Shown one piece after another: positions 11,278 to 24,309 of a stretch of DNA of 64,000 nucleotides; within the stretch, counting starts at the first letter, position 1, and every line of letters begins with the position of its first letter. This DNA is from Orientallactaga sibirica. Taxonomy: Eukaryota; Chordata; Mammalia; Rodentia; Dipodidae. The position numbers and the translations under genes are program-made. The notes beneath the pieces were generated by a model. The model was not told the origin of the DNA. It worked only from the letters and a program-made list of their open reading frames with translations, and did no database searches. The DNA is taken from positions 2,072,501 through 2,136,500 of the forward strand of contig JAEOAD010001413.1 of assembly GCA_036365145.1 (NCBI GenBank), in the 5' to 3' direction.

Positions 11278-14200
11278 AGCAGTGAGGGGTACAGGGGCAC
11301 ACATGTGTAGGTCCAGGACTTGGGAAGTGAGGCAGGAAGATCACCAGTTCAAGGCCAGCCTGGGCACACAGTGAGACGCTCAAAATCAAAAACAAAACAA
11401 ACAAAACCAAAAACAAACAAACAAACAAAACCAAAGAAAACAAGAGCTGGGGCTGGAGATGGCTCAGTGGTTAAAGGCACTTGCTTACAAAGCTTGATGG
11501 CATGGATTCAATTCGCCAGTACCCTCGTAAAGCCAGATGCACAAAGGGGTGCATGCATCTGGAATTCCTTTGCAAGGTGCACCCATTCTCTCTCTCCTTG
11601 CAAATAAATAACAAATAAAAAATTTTTTTTTAGGGGCTGGAGAGATGGCTTAGCGGTTAAGGCATTTTGCCTGCAAAGCCAAAGGATCCAGGTTCGATTC
11701 TCCAGGACCCACGTAAGCCAGATGCACGAGGGGCACATGCATCTGGAATTCGTTTTCAGTGGCTAGAGGCCCTGGCGTGCCCATTCTCTCTCTGTCTCTC
11801 TTCTATCTCTCTCTCTCTCTGCTTGCAAATAAATAAAAATAAGAATTAAAAAAAAAAACTTTAAAAAAATTTTTTCTTAAGGGCTGGGCTTGGGCTGGAG
11901 AAATGGCTTAGCACACACCTGCGAAGCCTAAGGACCCTGGTTCAATTCTCCAGGTCCCATGTAAAGCCAGATGCATATGGTGGTGCATGCATCTGGAGTT
12001 CGTATGCAGTGACTATAGGCCCTAGTGCACCCATGCTTTCTCTCTCCCTCTCTCTCTCTCTGTTTGTCTCTAATAAATAAATAAATATAAATAATTTTTT
12101 TTTTTTTTTTGGTTTTGCGAGGTAGGGTCTCACTCTGGCCCAGGCTAACCTGGAATTAACTATGTAGTCTCAGGGTGGCCTTGAACTCACGGTGATCCTC
12201 CTACCTCTGCCTCCCGAGTGCTGGGATTAAAGGCGTGCGCCACCATGCCCGGCTCTAAATAAATCTTTTTAAAAAGGGCTGGTAGCTGGGCATGGTTGTG
12301 CATGCCTTTAATCCCAGCACTCGGGAGGCAGACTAGGAAGATAGCCGAGAGTTCGAAGCCACCCTGAGACTACATAATGAATTCCAGGTCAGCCCGAGCT
12401 AGAGTGAGACCCTACCTTGAAAAACAGCAACAACTATATATATATACACAAACAAGAACTCATGTTCAAATCTCCAAGTCCAATGTACACAGTGGCGCAA
12501 GTGCACAATGTCGCATATGCGCCACAACGGAGCGCACACATCTGGAATTCATTCGCAGCAGACTGAAGGTCCTGGCATGCTCATTCTCTCTCTCTCAAAA
12601 ATAAAAATAATTTTTTTTTTATTTATTTATTTGAGAGAGAGAGAGATACAGAAATAGGCAGGTAGAGAAGAGAGAGAGAATAAAAGCCACTGCAAAGAAC
12701 TCCAGATGCATGCACCCCTTGTGCATCCAGGTCCTGGAGTGGCAAGCGTTTAACCGCTAAGCCATCTCTCCAGCCCCATCAAAAATAAAAATAATTTTAA
12801 AAAAAACCAGCAAGGGCCAGGTGGTGGTGGTGCACGCCTTTAATCCCAACCCTTGGAAGGCAGAGGTAGGAGGATCACCATGAGTTCAAGGCCACCCTGA
12901 GACTATAGAATCCATCAGCCTGTCAGTAGAGGCTTGAGAGTGTGGCTCAGTGGTAGAGCTCCTGCCTAGAATCCCCCAGTGAGGGGCTGGGGGCGTGGCT
13001 CAGTGGTAGAGCTCCTGCCCAGAATCCCCCAGTGAGGGGCTGGGGGCGTGGCTCAGTGGTAGAGCTCCTGCCTAGAATCCCCCAGTGAGGGGCTGGGGGC
13101 GTGACTCAGTGGTAGAGCACCTGCCTAGAATCCCCCAGTGAGGGGCTGGGGGCGTGGCTCAGTGGTAGAGCTCCTGCCTAGAATCCCCCAGTGAGGGGCT
13201 GGGGCGTGGCTCAGTGGTAGAGCTCCTGCCTAGAATCCCCCAGTGAGGGGCTGGGGGCGTGGCTCAGTGGTAGAGCTCCTGCCTAGAATCCCCCAGTGAG
13301 GGGCTGGGGGCGTGGCTCAGTGGTAGAGCTCCTGCCTAGAATCCCCCAGTGAGGGGCTGGGGGCGTGGCTCAGTGGTAGAGTACCTGCCCAGAATCCCCC
13401 AGTGAGGGGCTGGGGGCGTGGCTCAGTGGTAGAGTACCTGCCCAGAATCCCCCAGTGAGGGGCTGGGGGTGTGGCTCAGTGGTAGAGTGCTTGCCTAGCA
13501 TGCACAAGGCCCTGAGAGGGAAGCCAAAAAGGATAACTCACCAAGGTCTCCCAGGGTGACATGGCCCAGCACATAGAGTCCCCCTTTCTTGAGCTGGTTG
13601 GCCAATCTCAGCAGAGGCAGGGCACCCCGGGGGTTTCCCACCAGGAGCAGCAGCTGAGGCCGCCAGAACTTCACATGTTCCTTCCGGACGTCCAGCCGGA
13701 GTAAGTACTTGCGCACCTGGGGAAGGAGAGCAGGTGACGGTAGAAGGGAGGAAGGGCTAGGATGGGCAGCGCCCCACCCCTCCCCACCATTCAGTGCCCC
13801 TCAGTCAGGGACACCAAACCCCCTGGGTAGTCCCTTTCCCAGACTGCCCGGCCCCAACTTGAAGCATTTCCAACCTGGTGGAAAAGCAAAGCCTGGCTGA
13901 CGTAGCCCCAGCTGCTAGGTCCTCCTCGCGCCGTGAGGAGAGCAGAAAGCAGTCCCATGAGAAGCAGGGACCCGCCAGCAGCCCCGGGGCTGATAAGGAA
14001 CATCATGAGCAGGCAGGAAGCCACCCCCAGCAGGCAGGTGTGCCAGGAGAACAGGCTGAAGGTAGGGCTAGGGGAGACAGAAAGGAGAGACAGTCACTCA
14101 GTGTTGGCCTTCAACACCTGGTGGCTACCCAGCCAGTGCCCTGGGGCTCTCTGCCACCCAGCCCTCCTTCCTGATCTCTGAGGACACAGGCAGTGTGGGG

Positions 14201-14354
14201 GGCTGACTGTTACACGCCACCACCCCCACCACCCCCATGGCCTCAGTGTTTGAGCGCTTGGTCCCCAGTTGGTGGCACTGCTCTGGAGAGTGCTGGAGCC
14301 TTTGGGAGGTGGTGTGTCACTGGGGGCAAACCTTAAGGTTTATTTATTTATTTT

Positions 14355-14405
<51 letters not shown>

Positions 14406-17400
14406 AGGTAGGGTCTCACTCTGGCCCAGGCTGACCTGGAATTAACTATGTAGTCTCAGGGTGGCCTTGAACTCACGGCGATCCTCCTACCTCTGCCTCC
14501 CGAGTGCTGGGATTAAAGGCGTGCGCCACCACGCCCGGCTTATTTTTCAATTTTTTTTTTTTTTTGAGGTAAGGTCTCACTCTAGCTCAGGCTGACCTGG
14601 ATTTCACTATGTAAAGATTTATTGGTTTTTTTTAAATTTATTTTTATTTATTTTTAATTTTTATTTATTTATTTGCCAGCAGAGAGAGTGATAGAAGAGA
14701 GGCAGACAGAGAGAGACCTGGCATGCCAGGGCCTCCAGCCACTGCAAATGAACTCCAGATGCATGTGCCCTCTGTGCATCTGGCTTACGTGGGTCCTGGA
14801 GAATGGAACCTGGGTCTTTAGGCTTCGCAGGCAAACGCCTTAACTGCTAAACCATCCCTCCAGCCCCGCATACCCCACACAGCTAATTTACTCTCTGCTT
14901 CCTCCCCGCTGACATGCAGATGTGACACCAGGCTGTCTGCTCCCGCCACACCTACACCACCATAGTGAGGCTTCCCCTCGAAGCGGTTAGTTTGAGCTAG
15001 GGTTCTTTCCTTCCCTAGGCGGCTTCTGATAGGGTGTTTTGTCCCAGCAATGACAAGGCAATTGATCCAGGCATCCCAGTGGCTCACCGGAAGTTGGGGG
15101 CAGAGGCCCACTCCAGGCTCAGGCATGACAGGTCCACCGCAGCATAGGCCACCAAGTAGAAGACAGTGACCACAGCGGCCAGGGTGTTCAGCTTCCCCGC
15201 CAGCAGCACCAGCTAGGCAAAGACCAAGAGGTAGGCGCTGATCAAAAACACCAATACAGGGCTGGAGAGATGGCTTAGCAGTTAAGGCGCTTGCCTATGA
15301 AGCCTAAAGAACGCCCGTTCAATTCTCCAGGTCCCAGGTTTAGCCAGACACAAAAGTGACGCAAGTGCGCAATGCCACACATGTGCACAAGGGGGCGCAT
15401 GCGTTAGGAGTTCATTCAAGTGGCTGAGAGGCCGCTGGTGTGCCCATTCTCTGTCTCTCTCTCTCTCAAATTAAAAAAAAAAAAAAATACAATGCAAGGC
15501 TGGGTGTGGTGGCACACACCTTTAATCCCAGCACTCAACAGGCAGAGGTAGGAGGATCACTGTGAGTTCAAGGCCAGCCTGAGAATACAGAGTGAATTCC
15601 AGGAAAGCCTGGACTAGAGCGAGACCCTACCTTGAAAAAAAAAAAACGACAACAGGGCTGGAGAGATGGCTTAGTGGTTAAGGCGCCTGCCTCCTAAGCC
15701 TAAGAATGCTGGTTCCAATCTCCAGCGGTTCCAATCTCCAGGTCCCATGTTTAGCCAGATGCAAAGTGACGCAAGGGCGCAATGCCGCACTTGACCACAA
15801 GGGGGCGCATGCATCTGGATTTCATTCACAGCAGCTGAAAGACTGCTGGCGCACCCATCTCTGTCTCCCTCTCTCTCTGTCTGTCTCCGTGTTTCTCTCC
15901 AAAAATAAATAAAAAATAATAAAAAATTAAAAAAACAACAACAAAAAATAAGTTCCAAAAAACCTGCCAACACACCCCCTGTAATGCTTATGTCCCCAAA
16001 GAAATACCCAGGAACCATATATAACACCCTCACACACACTCCCATAAAATGCCAGGGTGTCCCATGTCAACTTCATGAGATGTCAAAGCACTCTCCACAC
16101 TCAGGAGGGACAAGGAGGATGGCATGTTATAGGCCAGCCTGAGCCACACAGCTAATACCAGACCTGCTACCATTACATAGCAAAGACCTTGTCTCAAAAC
16201 AAAAACAAAAAAAGAAGAGAGGAGTATAGGGTATAGCTGGTGGTGGAACATAGGCCTGGTATGTGCAAAACACTAATAAATAATAATAAATAAACTAAGT
16301 GCCAGTATACTCCAAGAAGTGCCAATGTGTTTTCCCCCACCTGGTTTTGTTGTTATTTGTTTTTAATATTTTATTTTTATTTATATACTTGACAGAGAGA
16401 AAGGGGGAGAGAGACAGAGACAGATAGACAGACAGAGAATGGGTGTGCCAGGGCCCAAACAAACCTTGTGCATCTGGCTTACAGGGTGGCCTCGAACTCA
16501 TAACCATCTTTCTACCTCTGCTTCCCAAGGGCTGAGATTAAAGGCCTGTACCACCACGCCCAGTCATTTTGTTTCTTTTTAAGACACTACCTTCAAGTAG
16601 CCAATTGGCCTTGAGTTCCCTATGTAGTGGAGGAGGATGACTTTGGACTACTGATTCTCCTGCCTCCAGTTTTTCGTGAGTGATGGGACTACAGGCATGC
16701 ACCACGACGCATGCTTCATGCAGTGCTGGGGATGAAACCTAAAGTCTTCATGCCTGCTAGGAAAGCACTCTACCAAGTGAGCTACATGTCTAACCCATGT
16801 TGATTTTTTTTCTTATTTTATTTCATATTTTTATTTTTAGAGAGAGAGAAGAATGACAGAGGGAGAGAGAGAATTGATGCGCCAGGGCCTCAGCCACTGA
16901 AATTGAACTCCAGACCCTTGCGCCACCTAGTGGGCATGTGCGACCTTGTGCTTGCCTCACCTTTGTGCAAGGCTGACTTACATGGGATGTAGAGAGTCAA
17001 ACATGGGTCCTTAGGGCTCACAGGCAAGCTCCTTAACCACTAAGCCATCTCTTCAGCCCATTTTTTAATTTTTTTTTTTTTAAGACAGGGTCTCACTATA
17101 TAGCCCTGAGGCAGCCTAGAAATCACTACATAAAGCAGGTTGGACTCAAACTGTCTGTAATTATTCTACCTCTGTCTCCTGACTTCTGCGATCACAGGTG
17201 TGTACCACCATGCCAAGCTTTTGTGGGAGAAGGGGGTGCTGTAAGACACAGAATCTTACTAAACAGCTCAAGCTGGCCTTGAACTTACTGGGTAGCCTAA
17301 ATTGGCCTCAAATTCAAGATGCCCCTGCCTCAGCTTCTCAGGCTGTACTTGAACTCATTATGTAGCCCAAGATTGCTGCAAACTCATAATCCTCCCGCTT

Positions 17401-20202
17401 TGCCTCCCATTGCTGGGGCTACACAGGGACACCACCACATCCAGCTGCAACCCTCTTTTCTTTTTTTTTTTTTAATTTATTTTATTCATTTATTTAAGAG
17501 AGCTAGAGAGAGAGGCAGATAGAAAGAGAGAGAGAGAATGGGCACACCAGGGCCTCCAGCCACTGCAAACAAACTCCAGATGCATGTGCCACCTTGTGCA
17601 TCTGGCTTACGTGGGTCCTGGGGAATTGAGCCTTGAACCGGGGTCCTTAGGCTTCACAGGCAAGCGCTTAACCACTAAGCCATGTCTCCAGCCCCAACCC
17701 TCTTTTCATATACACCTCCTGCTAAGACCAAACTGGATCCCGTTTCTGCTGGCTACAGCGTAAGGGCCAGAGAGGCCTGAAGAGGAAGGCTTACCTGCAC
17801 TAGGCCCCAAGAATACAGGACAGCCCCCCAGGGGTTGCCCCCTCCAGATACAACCTTGGCCGGTGCCAAGATCATTCCTATAAAAATAGAATCAGAAAGA
17901 GAATTTGCTTAGCTTTTAAAATAACCTTTATCCTTGATAAATGCAATTTTGTTATTATTTTATCCTTTTGAATAGTTATCTTTTTAAAAAAAAAAAAAAA
18001 AAAGTACTTCTGAGCTGGGCATGGTGGCGCACACCTTTCATCCCAGCACTCGGGAGGCAGAGGTAGGAGGATCACCGTGAGTTGAAGCCACCCTGAGAAT
18101 ACTTAGTGAATTCCAGGTCAGCCTGGGCCAGAGCGAGACCCTACCTCAAAAAAAAAAAAAAAAAAAAAAAAGTACTTCTGGGCTCTGAAGTGATAGAGCA
18201 CGTGCCCAGCACTAGGATTCTCTCTGTCCTGGGTTCAATCATCAGTATCAGGAAAAAGAAATATATATTTAGCCCAATGTATCTGTCTATATTACAGGCA
18301 ATGGAAGGATTAGGCAAGAGGATCAAGAGTTTAGAGCTGAGGGCTGGAGACATAGCTCAGCAATTAAGGTACTTGCCTTCAAAGCCCAATGACATGGGTT
18401 CAATTCCCCAGTGCCCATGTAAAGCCAGATGCACAAGGTGGTGCATGCTTCTGGAATTCGCTTGCAGTGGCTAAAGGCCCTGGCATGCCCATTCTCTATC
18501 TGCCTCTCTCTCAAATAAAAAAACACTTAAAAAAAGAGAGAAAAGAGAGAGAGTTCAGAACTGAGTCCCTAATAGTCTCTCTAAACTTTAAAAGTAAATA
18601 AATAGGGCTGGAGAGATGGCTTAGCAGTTAAGGCACCTGCCTCCTAAGCCTAAGAACGCCGGTTCCAATCTCCAGCGGTTCCAATCTCCAGTTCCCACGT
18701 TTAGCCAGATGCAAAGTGACACAAGGGCGCAATGCTGCACTTGACCACAAGGGGCGACGCATCTGGATTTCGTTGGCAGCAGCTAAGAGTCGGCTGGCAT
18801 GCCCATCTCTATCTGTCTTCCTCTCCCTCTCTCTTCAAATAAATGAATAAATAAAATAAAAGTAAATAAATAAAGTGCACGCTTTTAATTCCAGCACTCA
18901 GGAGGCAAAGGTAGGAGGATTGCCCTGAATTCAAGCTCACACTGAGACTACATAGTGAATTCAAGGTCAGCCTGAGCAAGAAAGAGACCCTACCCCAAAA
19001 AAAAGAAAAAAAAAAAAAAAAGGAAGAAGAAAGGACCTTTAACTGCTGAGCCATCTCTCCAGCCTCCCCAGGCAAGTTTAATTACTAAATGCTTTACTTT
19101 TTTTATGGCAATGATTTATCAATTGAAATATCAGAGCTGAAGAGATGGCTCAGCAGGTAAGGTATTTGTCTGCAAAGCCTAACAACCCAGGTTTGACTTC
19201 CTAGTACCCACGTAAACCCACACGCACAAGATGTTGCGTGTATCTGGAATTCATCTGAAGTGGCTGGAGGCCCTTTTGCGTCCATTCTCTCTCTCTCTCT
19301 CTCTATCTAGCTCTATCTCTATCTGCCTCTCTCTCTCAAATAAATAGAAATTTTGCCAAACGTGGTGGCACACGCCTTTAATCCCAGCACTCGGGAGGCA
19401 GAGGTAGGAGGATTGCTGTGAGTTCAAGGCCACCCTGAGACTACAGAGTGAAATCCACATCAGCCTGAGCTAGAGTGAGACCCTACCTCAAAAAAAAAAA
19501 CAAAAAAAAATGCGGGGTGCTCGAGAGATGGCTTAGCAGTTAAGGCATTTGCCTGCGAAGCCTAAGGACCCCAGTTCAATTCTCCAGAACCTGTGTAAGC
19601 CAGATGCACAAGGGGACGCATATGTCTGGTGTTCGTTTGCAGTGGCTGGAAGCCCTGATGCACCCATTCTCTCTTTCTCTCTCTGCCTCTTTCTGTCTCT
19701 CAAATAATTAATTAATTATATATTTTTTTAAAAGTCAGCATAGACAGAGGGGAACTCACCAAAGAGGTCATCCTGGGCCAGAGCATGCAGGATTCGAGAG
19801 GCACCGATGAGTGAGCTCATGGAGGCTGAGAGTGCTGTGGCATAGATGCCAATCAACACCAGTGGGGGCCACAGGCTGATGGCACGGAAGAACCCGTAGT
19901 CTTCCTGCAGCAGGATCCTAAGGGGAGGAGGAGGAGGAGAAAGACAGGGGGCGTTGCTGAGAAGCCAGCATAAGATTCTCATGAGAAAAGTGCTCATAAC
20001 ACTGGTTAAGACACAGGTTGGACTGGAGTGATGGCTCAGTGGTTAAGGCCCTTGCCTGCAAAGCCAAGGGACCCAGGTTCAATTTCCTAGTACCCATGTA
20101 AGCCAGATGCACAAGGTGAGGCAAGCACAAGGTCACACATGCCCACTAGGTGGCGCAAGCGCCTGGAATTCAATTTCAGTGGCTGAGGCCCTGGCATGTT
20201 AA

Positions 20203-20233
<31 letters not shown>

Positions 20234-23036
20234 AAAAAACAAAAACAAAAACAAAAAAAGAAGAGAGGAGTATAGGGTATAGCTGGTGGTGGAACATAGG
20301 CCTGGTATGTGCAAAACACTAATAAATAATAATAAATAAACTAAGTGCCAGTATACTCCAAGAAGTGCCAATGTGTTTTCCCCCACCTGGTTTTGTTGTT
20401 ATTTGTTTTTAATATTTTATTTTTATTTATATACTTGACAGAGAGAAAGGGGGAGAGAGACAGAGACAGATAGACAGACAGAGAATGGGTGTGCCAGGGC
20501 CCAAACAAACCTTGTGCATCTGGCTTACAGGGTGGCCTCGAACTCATAACCATCTTTCTACCTCTGCCTCCCAAGGGCTGAGATTAAAGGCCTGTACCAC
20601 CACGCCCAGTCATTTTGTTTCTTTTTAAGACACTACCTTCAAGTAGCCAATTGGCCTTGAGTTCCCTATGTAGTGGAGGAGGATGACTTTGGACTACTGA
20701 TTCTCCTGCCTCCAGTTTTCGCAGTGATGGGACTACAGGCATGCACCACGACGCATGCTTCATGCAGTGCTGGGGATGAAACCTAAAGTCTTCATGCCTG
20801 CTAGGAAAGCACTCTACCAAGTGAGCTACATGTCTAACCCATGTTGATTTTTTTTCTTATTTTATTTCATATTTTTATTTTTAGAGAGAGAGAAGAATGA
20901 CAGAGGGAGAGAGAGAATTGATGCGCCAGGGCCTCAGCCACTGAAATTGAACTCCAGACCCTTGCGCCACCTAGTGGGCATGTGCGACCTTGTGCTTGCC
21001 TCACCTTTGTGCAAGGCTGACTTACATGGGATGTAGAGAGTCAAACATGGGTCCTTAGGCTTCACAGGCAAGCTCCTTAACCACTAAGCCATCTCTTCAG
21101 CCCAATTTTTTTTTTTTTTTTTTTTAAGACAGGGTCTCAATATATAGCCCTGAGGCAGCCTAGAAATCACTACATAAAGCAGGTTGGACTCAAACTGTCT
21201 GTAATTATTCTACCTCTGTCTCCTGACTTCTGCGATCACAGGTGTGTACCACCATGCCAAGCTTTTGTGGGAGAAGGGGGTGCTGTAAGACACAGAATCT
21301 TACTAAACAGCTCAAGCTGGCCTTGAACTTACTGGGTAGCCTAAATTGGCCTCAAATTCAAGATGCCCCTGCCTCAGCTTCTCAGGCTGTACTTGAACTC
21401 ATTATGTAGCCCAAGATTGCTGCAAACTCATAATCCTCCCGCCTTTGCCTCCCATTGCTGGGGCTACACAGGGACACCACCACATCCAGCTGCAACCCTC
21501 TTTTCTTTTTTTTTAATTTATTTTATTCATTTATTTAAGAGAGCTAGAGAGAGAGGCAGATAGAAAGAGAGAGAGAGAATGGGCACACCAGGGCCTCCAG
21601 CCACTGCAAACAAACTCCAGATGCATGTGCCACCTTGTGCATCTGGCTTACGTGGGTCCTGGGGAATTGAGCCTTGAACCGGGGTCCTTAGGCTTCACAG
21701 GCAAGCGCTTAACCACTAAGCCATGTCTCCAGCCCCAACCCTCTTTTCATATACACCTCCTGCTAAGACCAAACTGGATCCCGTTTCTGCTGGCTACAGC
21801 GTAAGGGCCAGAGAGGCCTGAAGAGGAAGGCTTACCTGCACTAGGCCCCAAGAATACAGGACAGCCCCCCAGGGGTTGCCCCCTCCAGATACAACCTTGG
21901 CCGGTGCCAAGATCATTCCTATAAAAATAGAATCAGAAAGAGAATTTGCTTAGCTTTTAAAATAACCTTTATCCTTGATAAATGCAATTTTGTTATTATT
22001 TTATCCTTTTGAATAGTTATCTTTTTTAAAAAAAAAAAAAAAAAAGTACTTCTGAGCTGGGCATGGTGGCGCACACCTTTCATCCCAGCACTCGGGAGGC
22101 AGAGGTAGGAGGATCACCGTGAGTTCGAAGCCACCCTGAGAATACTTAGTGAATTCCAGGTCAGCCTGGGCTAGAGCGAGACCCTACCTCAAAAAAAAAA
22201 AAAAAAAAAAAGTACTTCTGGGCTCTGAAGTGATAGAGCACGTGCCCAGCACTAGGATCCTCTCTGTCCTGGGTTCAATCATCAGTATCAGGAAAAAAGA
22301 AATATATATTTAGCCCAATGTATCTGTCTATATTACAGGCAATGGAAGGATTAGGCAAGAGGATCAAGAGTTTAGAGCTGAGGGCTGGAGACATAGCTCA
22401 GCAATTAAGGTACTTGCCTGCAAAGCCCAATGACATGGGTTCAATTCCCCAGTGCCCATGTAAAGCCAGATGCACAAAGTGGTGCATGCTTCTGGAATTC
22501 GCTTGCAGTGGCTAAAGGCCCTGGCATGCCCATTCTCTATCTGCCTCTCTCTCAAATAAAAACACTTTAAAAAAGAGAGAAAAAGAGAGAGAGTTCAGAA
22601 CTGAGTCTAATAGTCTCTCTAAACTTTAAAAGTAAATAAATAGGGCTGGAGAGATGGCTTAGCAGTTAAGGCACCTGCCTCCTAAGCCTAAGAACGCCGG
22701 TTCCAATCTCCAGCGGTTCCAATCTCCAGTTCCCACGTTTAGCCAGATGCAAAGTGACACAAGGGCGCAATGCTGCACTTGACCACAAGGGGGCGCACGC
22801 ATCTGGATTTCGTTGGCAGCAGCTAAGAGTCGGCTGGCATGCCCATCTCTATCTGTCTTCCTCTCCCTCTCTCTTCAAATAAATGAATAAATAAAATAAA
22901 AGTAAATAAATAAAGTGCACGCTTTTAATTCCAGCACTCAGGAGGCAAAGGTAGGAGGATTGCCCTGAATTCAAGCTCACACTGAGACTACATAGTGAAT
23001 TCAAGGTCAGCCTGAGCAAGAAAGAGACCCTACCCC

Positions 23037-23067
<31 letters not shown>

Positions 23068-24244
23068 AAGAAGAAAGGACCTTTAACTGCTGAGCCATCT
23101 CTCCAGCCTCCCCAGGCAAGTTTAATTACTAAATGCTTTACTTTTTTTATGGCAATGATTTATCAATTGAAATATCAGAGCTGAAGAGATGGCTCAGCAG
23201 GTAAGGTATTTGTCTGCAAAGCCTAACAACCCAGGTCTGACTTCCTAGTACCCACGTAAACCCACACGCACAAGATGTTGCGTGTATCTGGAATTCATCT
23301 GAAGTGGCTGGAGGCCCTTTTGCATCCATTCTCTCTCTCTCTCTCTCTCTATCTCTATCTCTATCTGCCTCTCTCTCTCAAATAAATAGAAATTTTGCCA
23401 AACGTGGTGGCACACGCCTTTAATCCCAGCACTCGGGAGGCAGAGGTAGGAGGATTGCTGTGAGTTCAAGGCCACCCTGAGACTACAGAGTGAAATGCAC
23501 ATCAGCCTGAGCTAGAGTGAGACCCTACCTCAAAAAAAAAACAAAAAAAAATGCGGGGTGCTCGAGAGATGGCTTAGCAGTTAAGGCATTTGCCTGCGAA
23601 GCCTAAGGACCCCAGTTCAATTCTCCAGAACCCATGTAAGCCAGATGCACAAGGGGATGCATATGTCTGGTGTTCGTTTGCAGTGGCTGGAAGCCCTGAT
23701 GCACCCATTCTCTCTTTCTCTCTCTGCCTCTTTCTGTCTCTCAAATAATTAATTAATTATATATATTTTTTTAAAGTCAGCATAGACAGAGGGGAACTCA
23801 CCAAAGAGGTCATCCTGGGCCAGAGCATGCAGGATTCGAGAGGCACCGATGAGTGAGCTCATGGAGGCTGAGAGTGCTGTGGCATAGATGCCAATCAACA
23901 CCAGTGGGGGCCACAGGCTGATGGCACGGAAGAACCCGTAGTCTTCCTGCAGCAGGATCCTAAGGGGAGGAGGAGGAGGAGAAAGACAGGGGGCGTTGCT
24001 GAGAAGCCAGCATAAGATTCTCATGAGAAAAGTGCTCATAACACTGGTTAAGAGACAGGTTGGACTGGAGTGATGGCTCAGTGGTTAAGGCCCTTGCCTG
24101 CAAAGCCAAGGGACCCAGGTTCAATTTCCTAGTACCCATGTAAGCCAGATGCACAAGGTGAGGCAAGCACAAGGTCACACATGCCCACTAGGTGGCGCAA
24201 GCGCCTGGAATTCAATTTCAGTGGCTGAGGCCCTGGCATGTTAA

Positions 24245-24309
<65 letters not shown>

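Larger units (their letters stand above)
16194..20238. repeat. Duplicon 1 of a ~4.04-kb tandem duplication inside Slc12a9
   Basis: Matches 20239-24280 along its whole length at an offset of 4041-4046. Starts in an A-rich run (AAAACAAAAACAAAAAAAG) and ends in the A-tail of a DIP-like SINE. Contains intron SINEs plus exon 8 and exon 7 copies. Differences are sparse: scattered substitutions and 1-3 base indels, mostly in poly-A and CT runs. At most SINE positions that differ, this copy has the non-consensus base (e.g. 18745-18758, 18080, 19590). Confidence 0.92.
20239..24280. repeat. Duplicon 2 of the ~4.04-kb tandem duplication
   Basis: Head-to-tail copy of 16194-20238 with no spacer: the SINE tail ending duplicon 1 (CTCTCTCAAAAAAC) passes directly into the sequence that opens duplicon 1. 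Usually carries the SINE-consensus base where the two differ. Confidence 0.92.

Noticed and set aside
12930..13515. Possible tRNA gene cluster or CRISPR-like array
   Set aside because: Units are tandem without spacers and lack a complete B-box and anticodon stem; they derive from an ID element.
17795..23959. Exon copies as a separate paralogous gene
   Set aside because: The copies sit in the same introns with the same flanking SINEs, so they are part of one tandem duplication in one gene.
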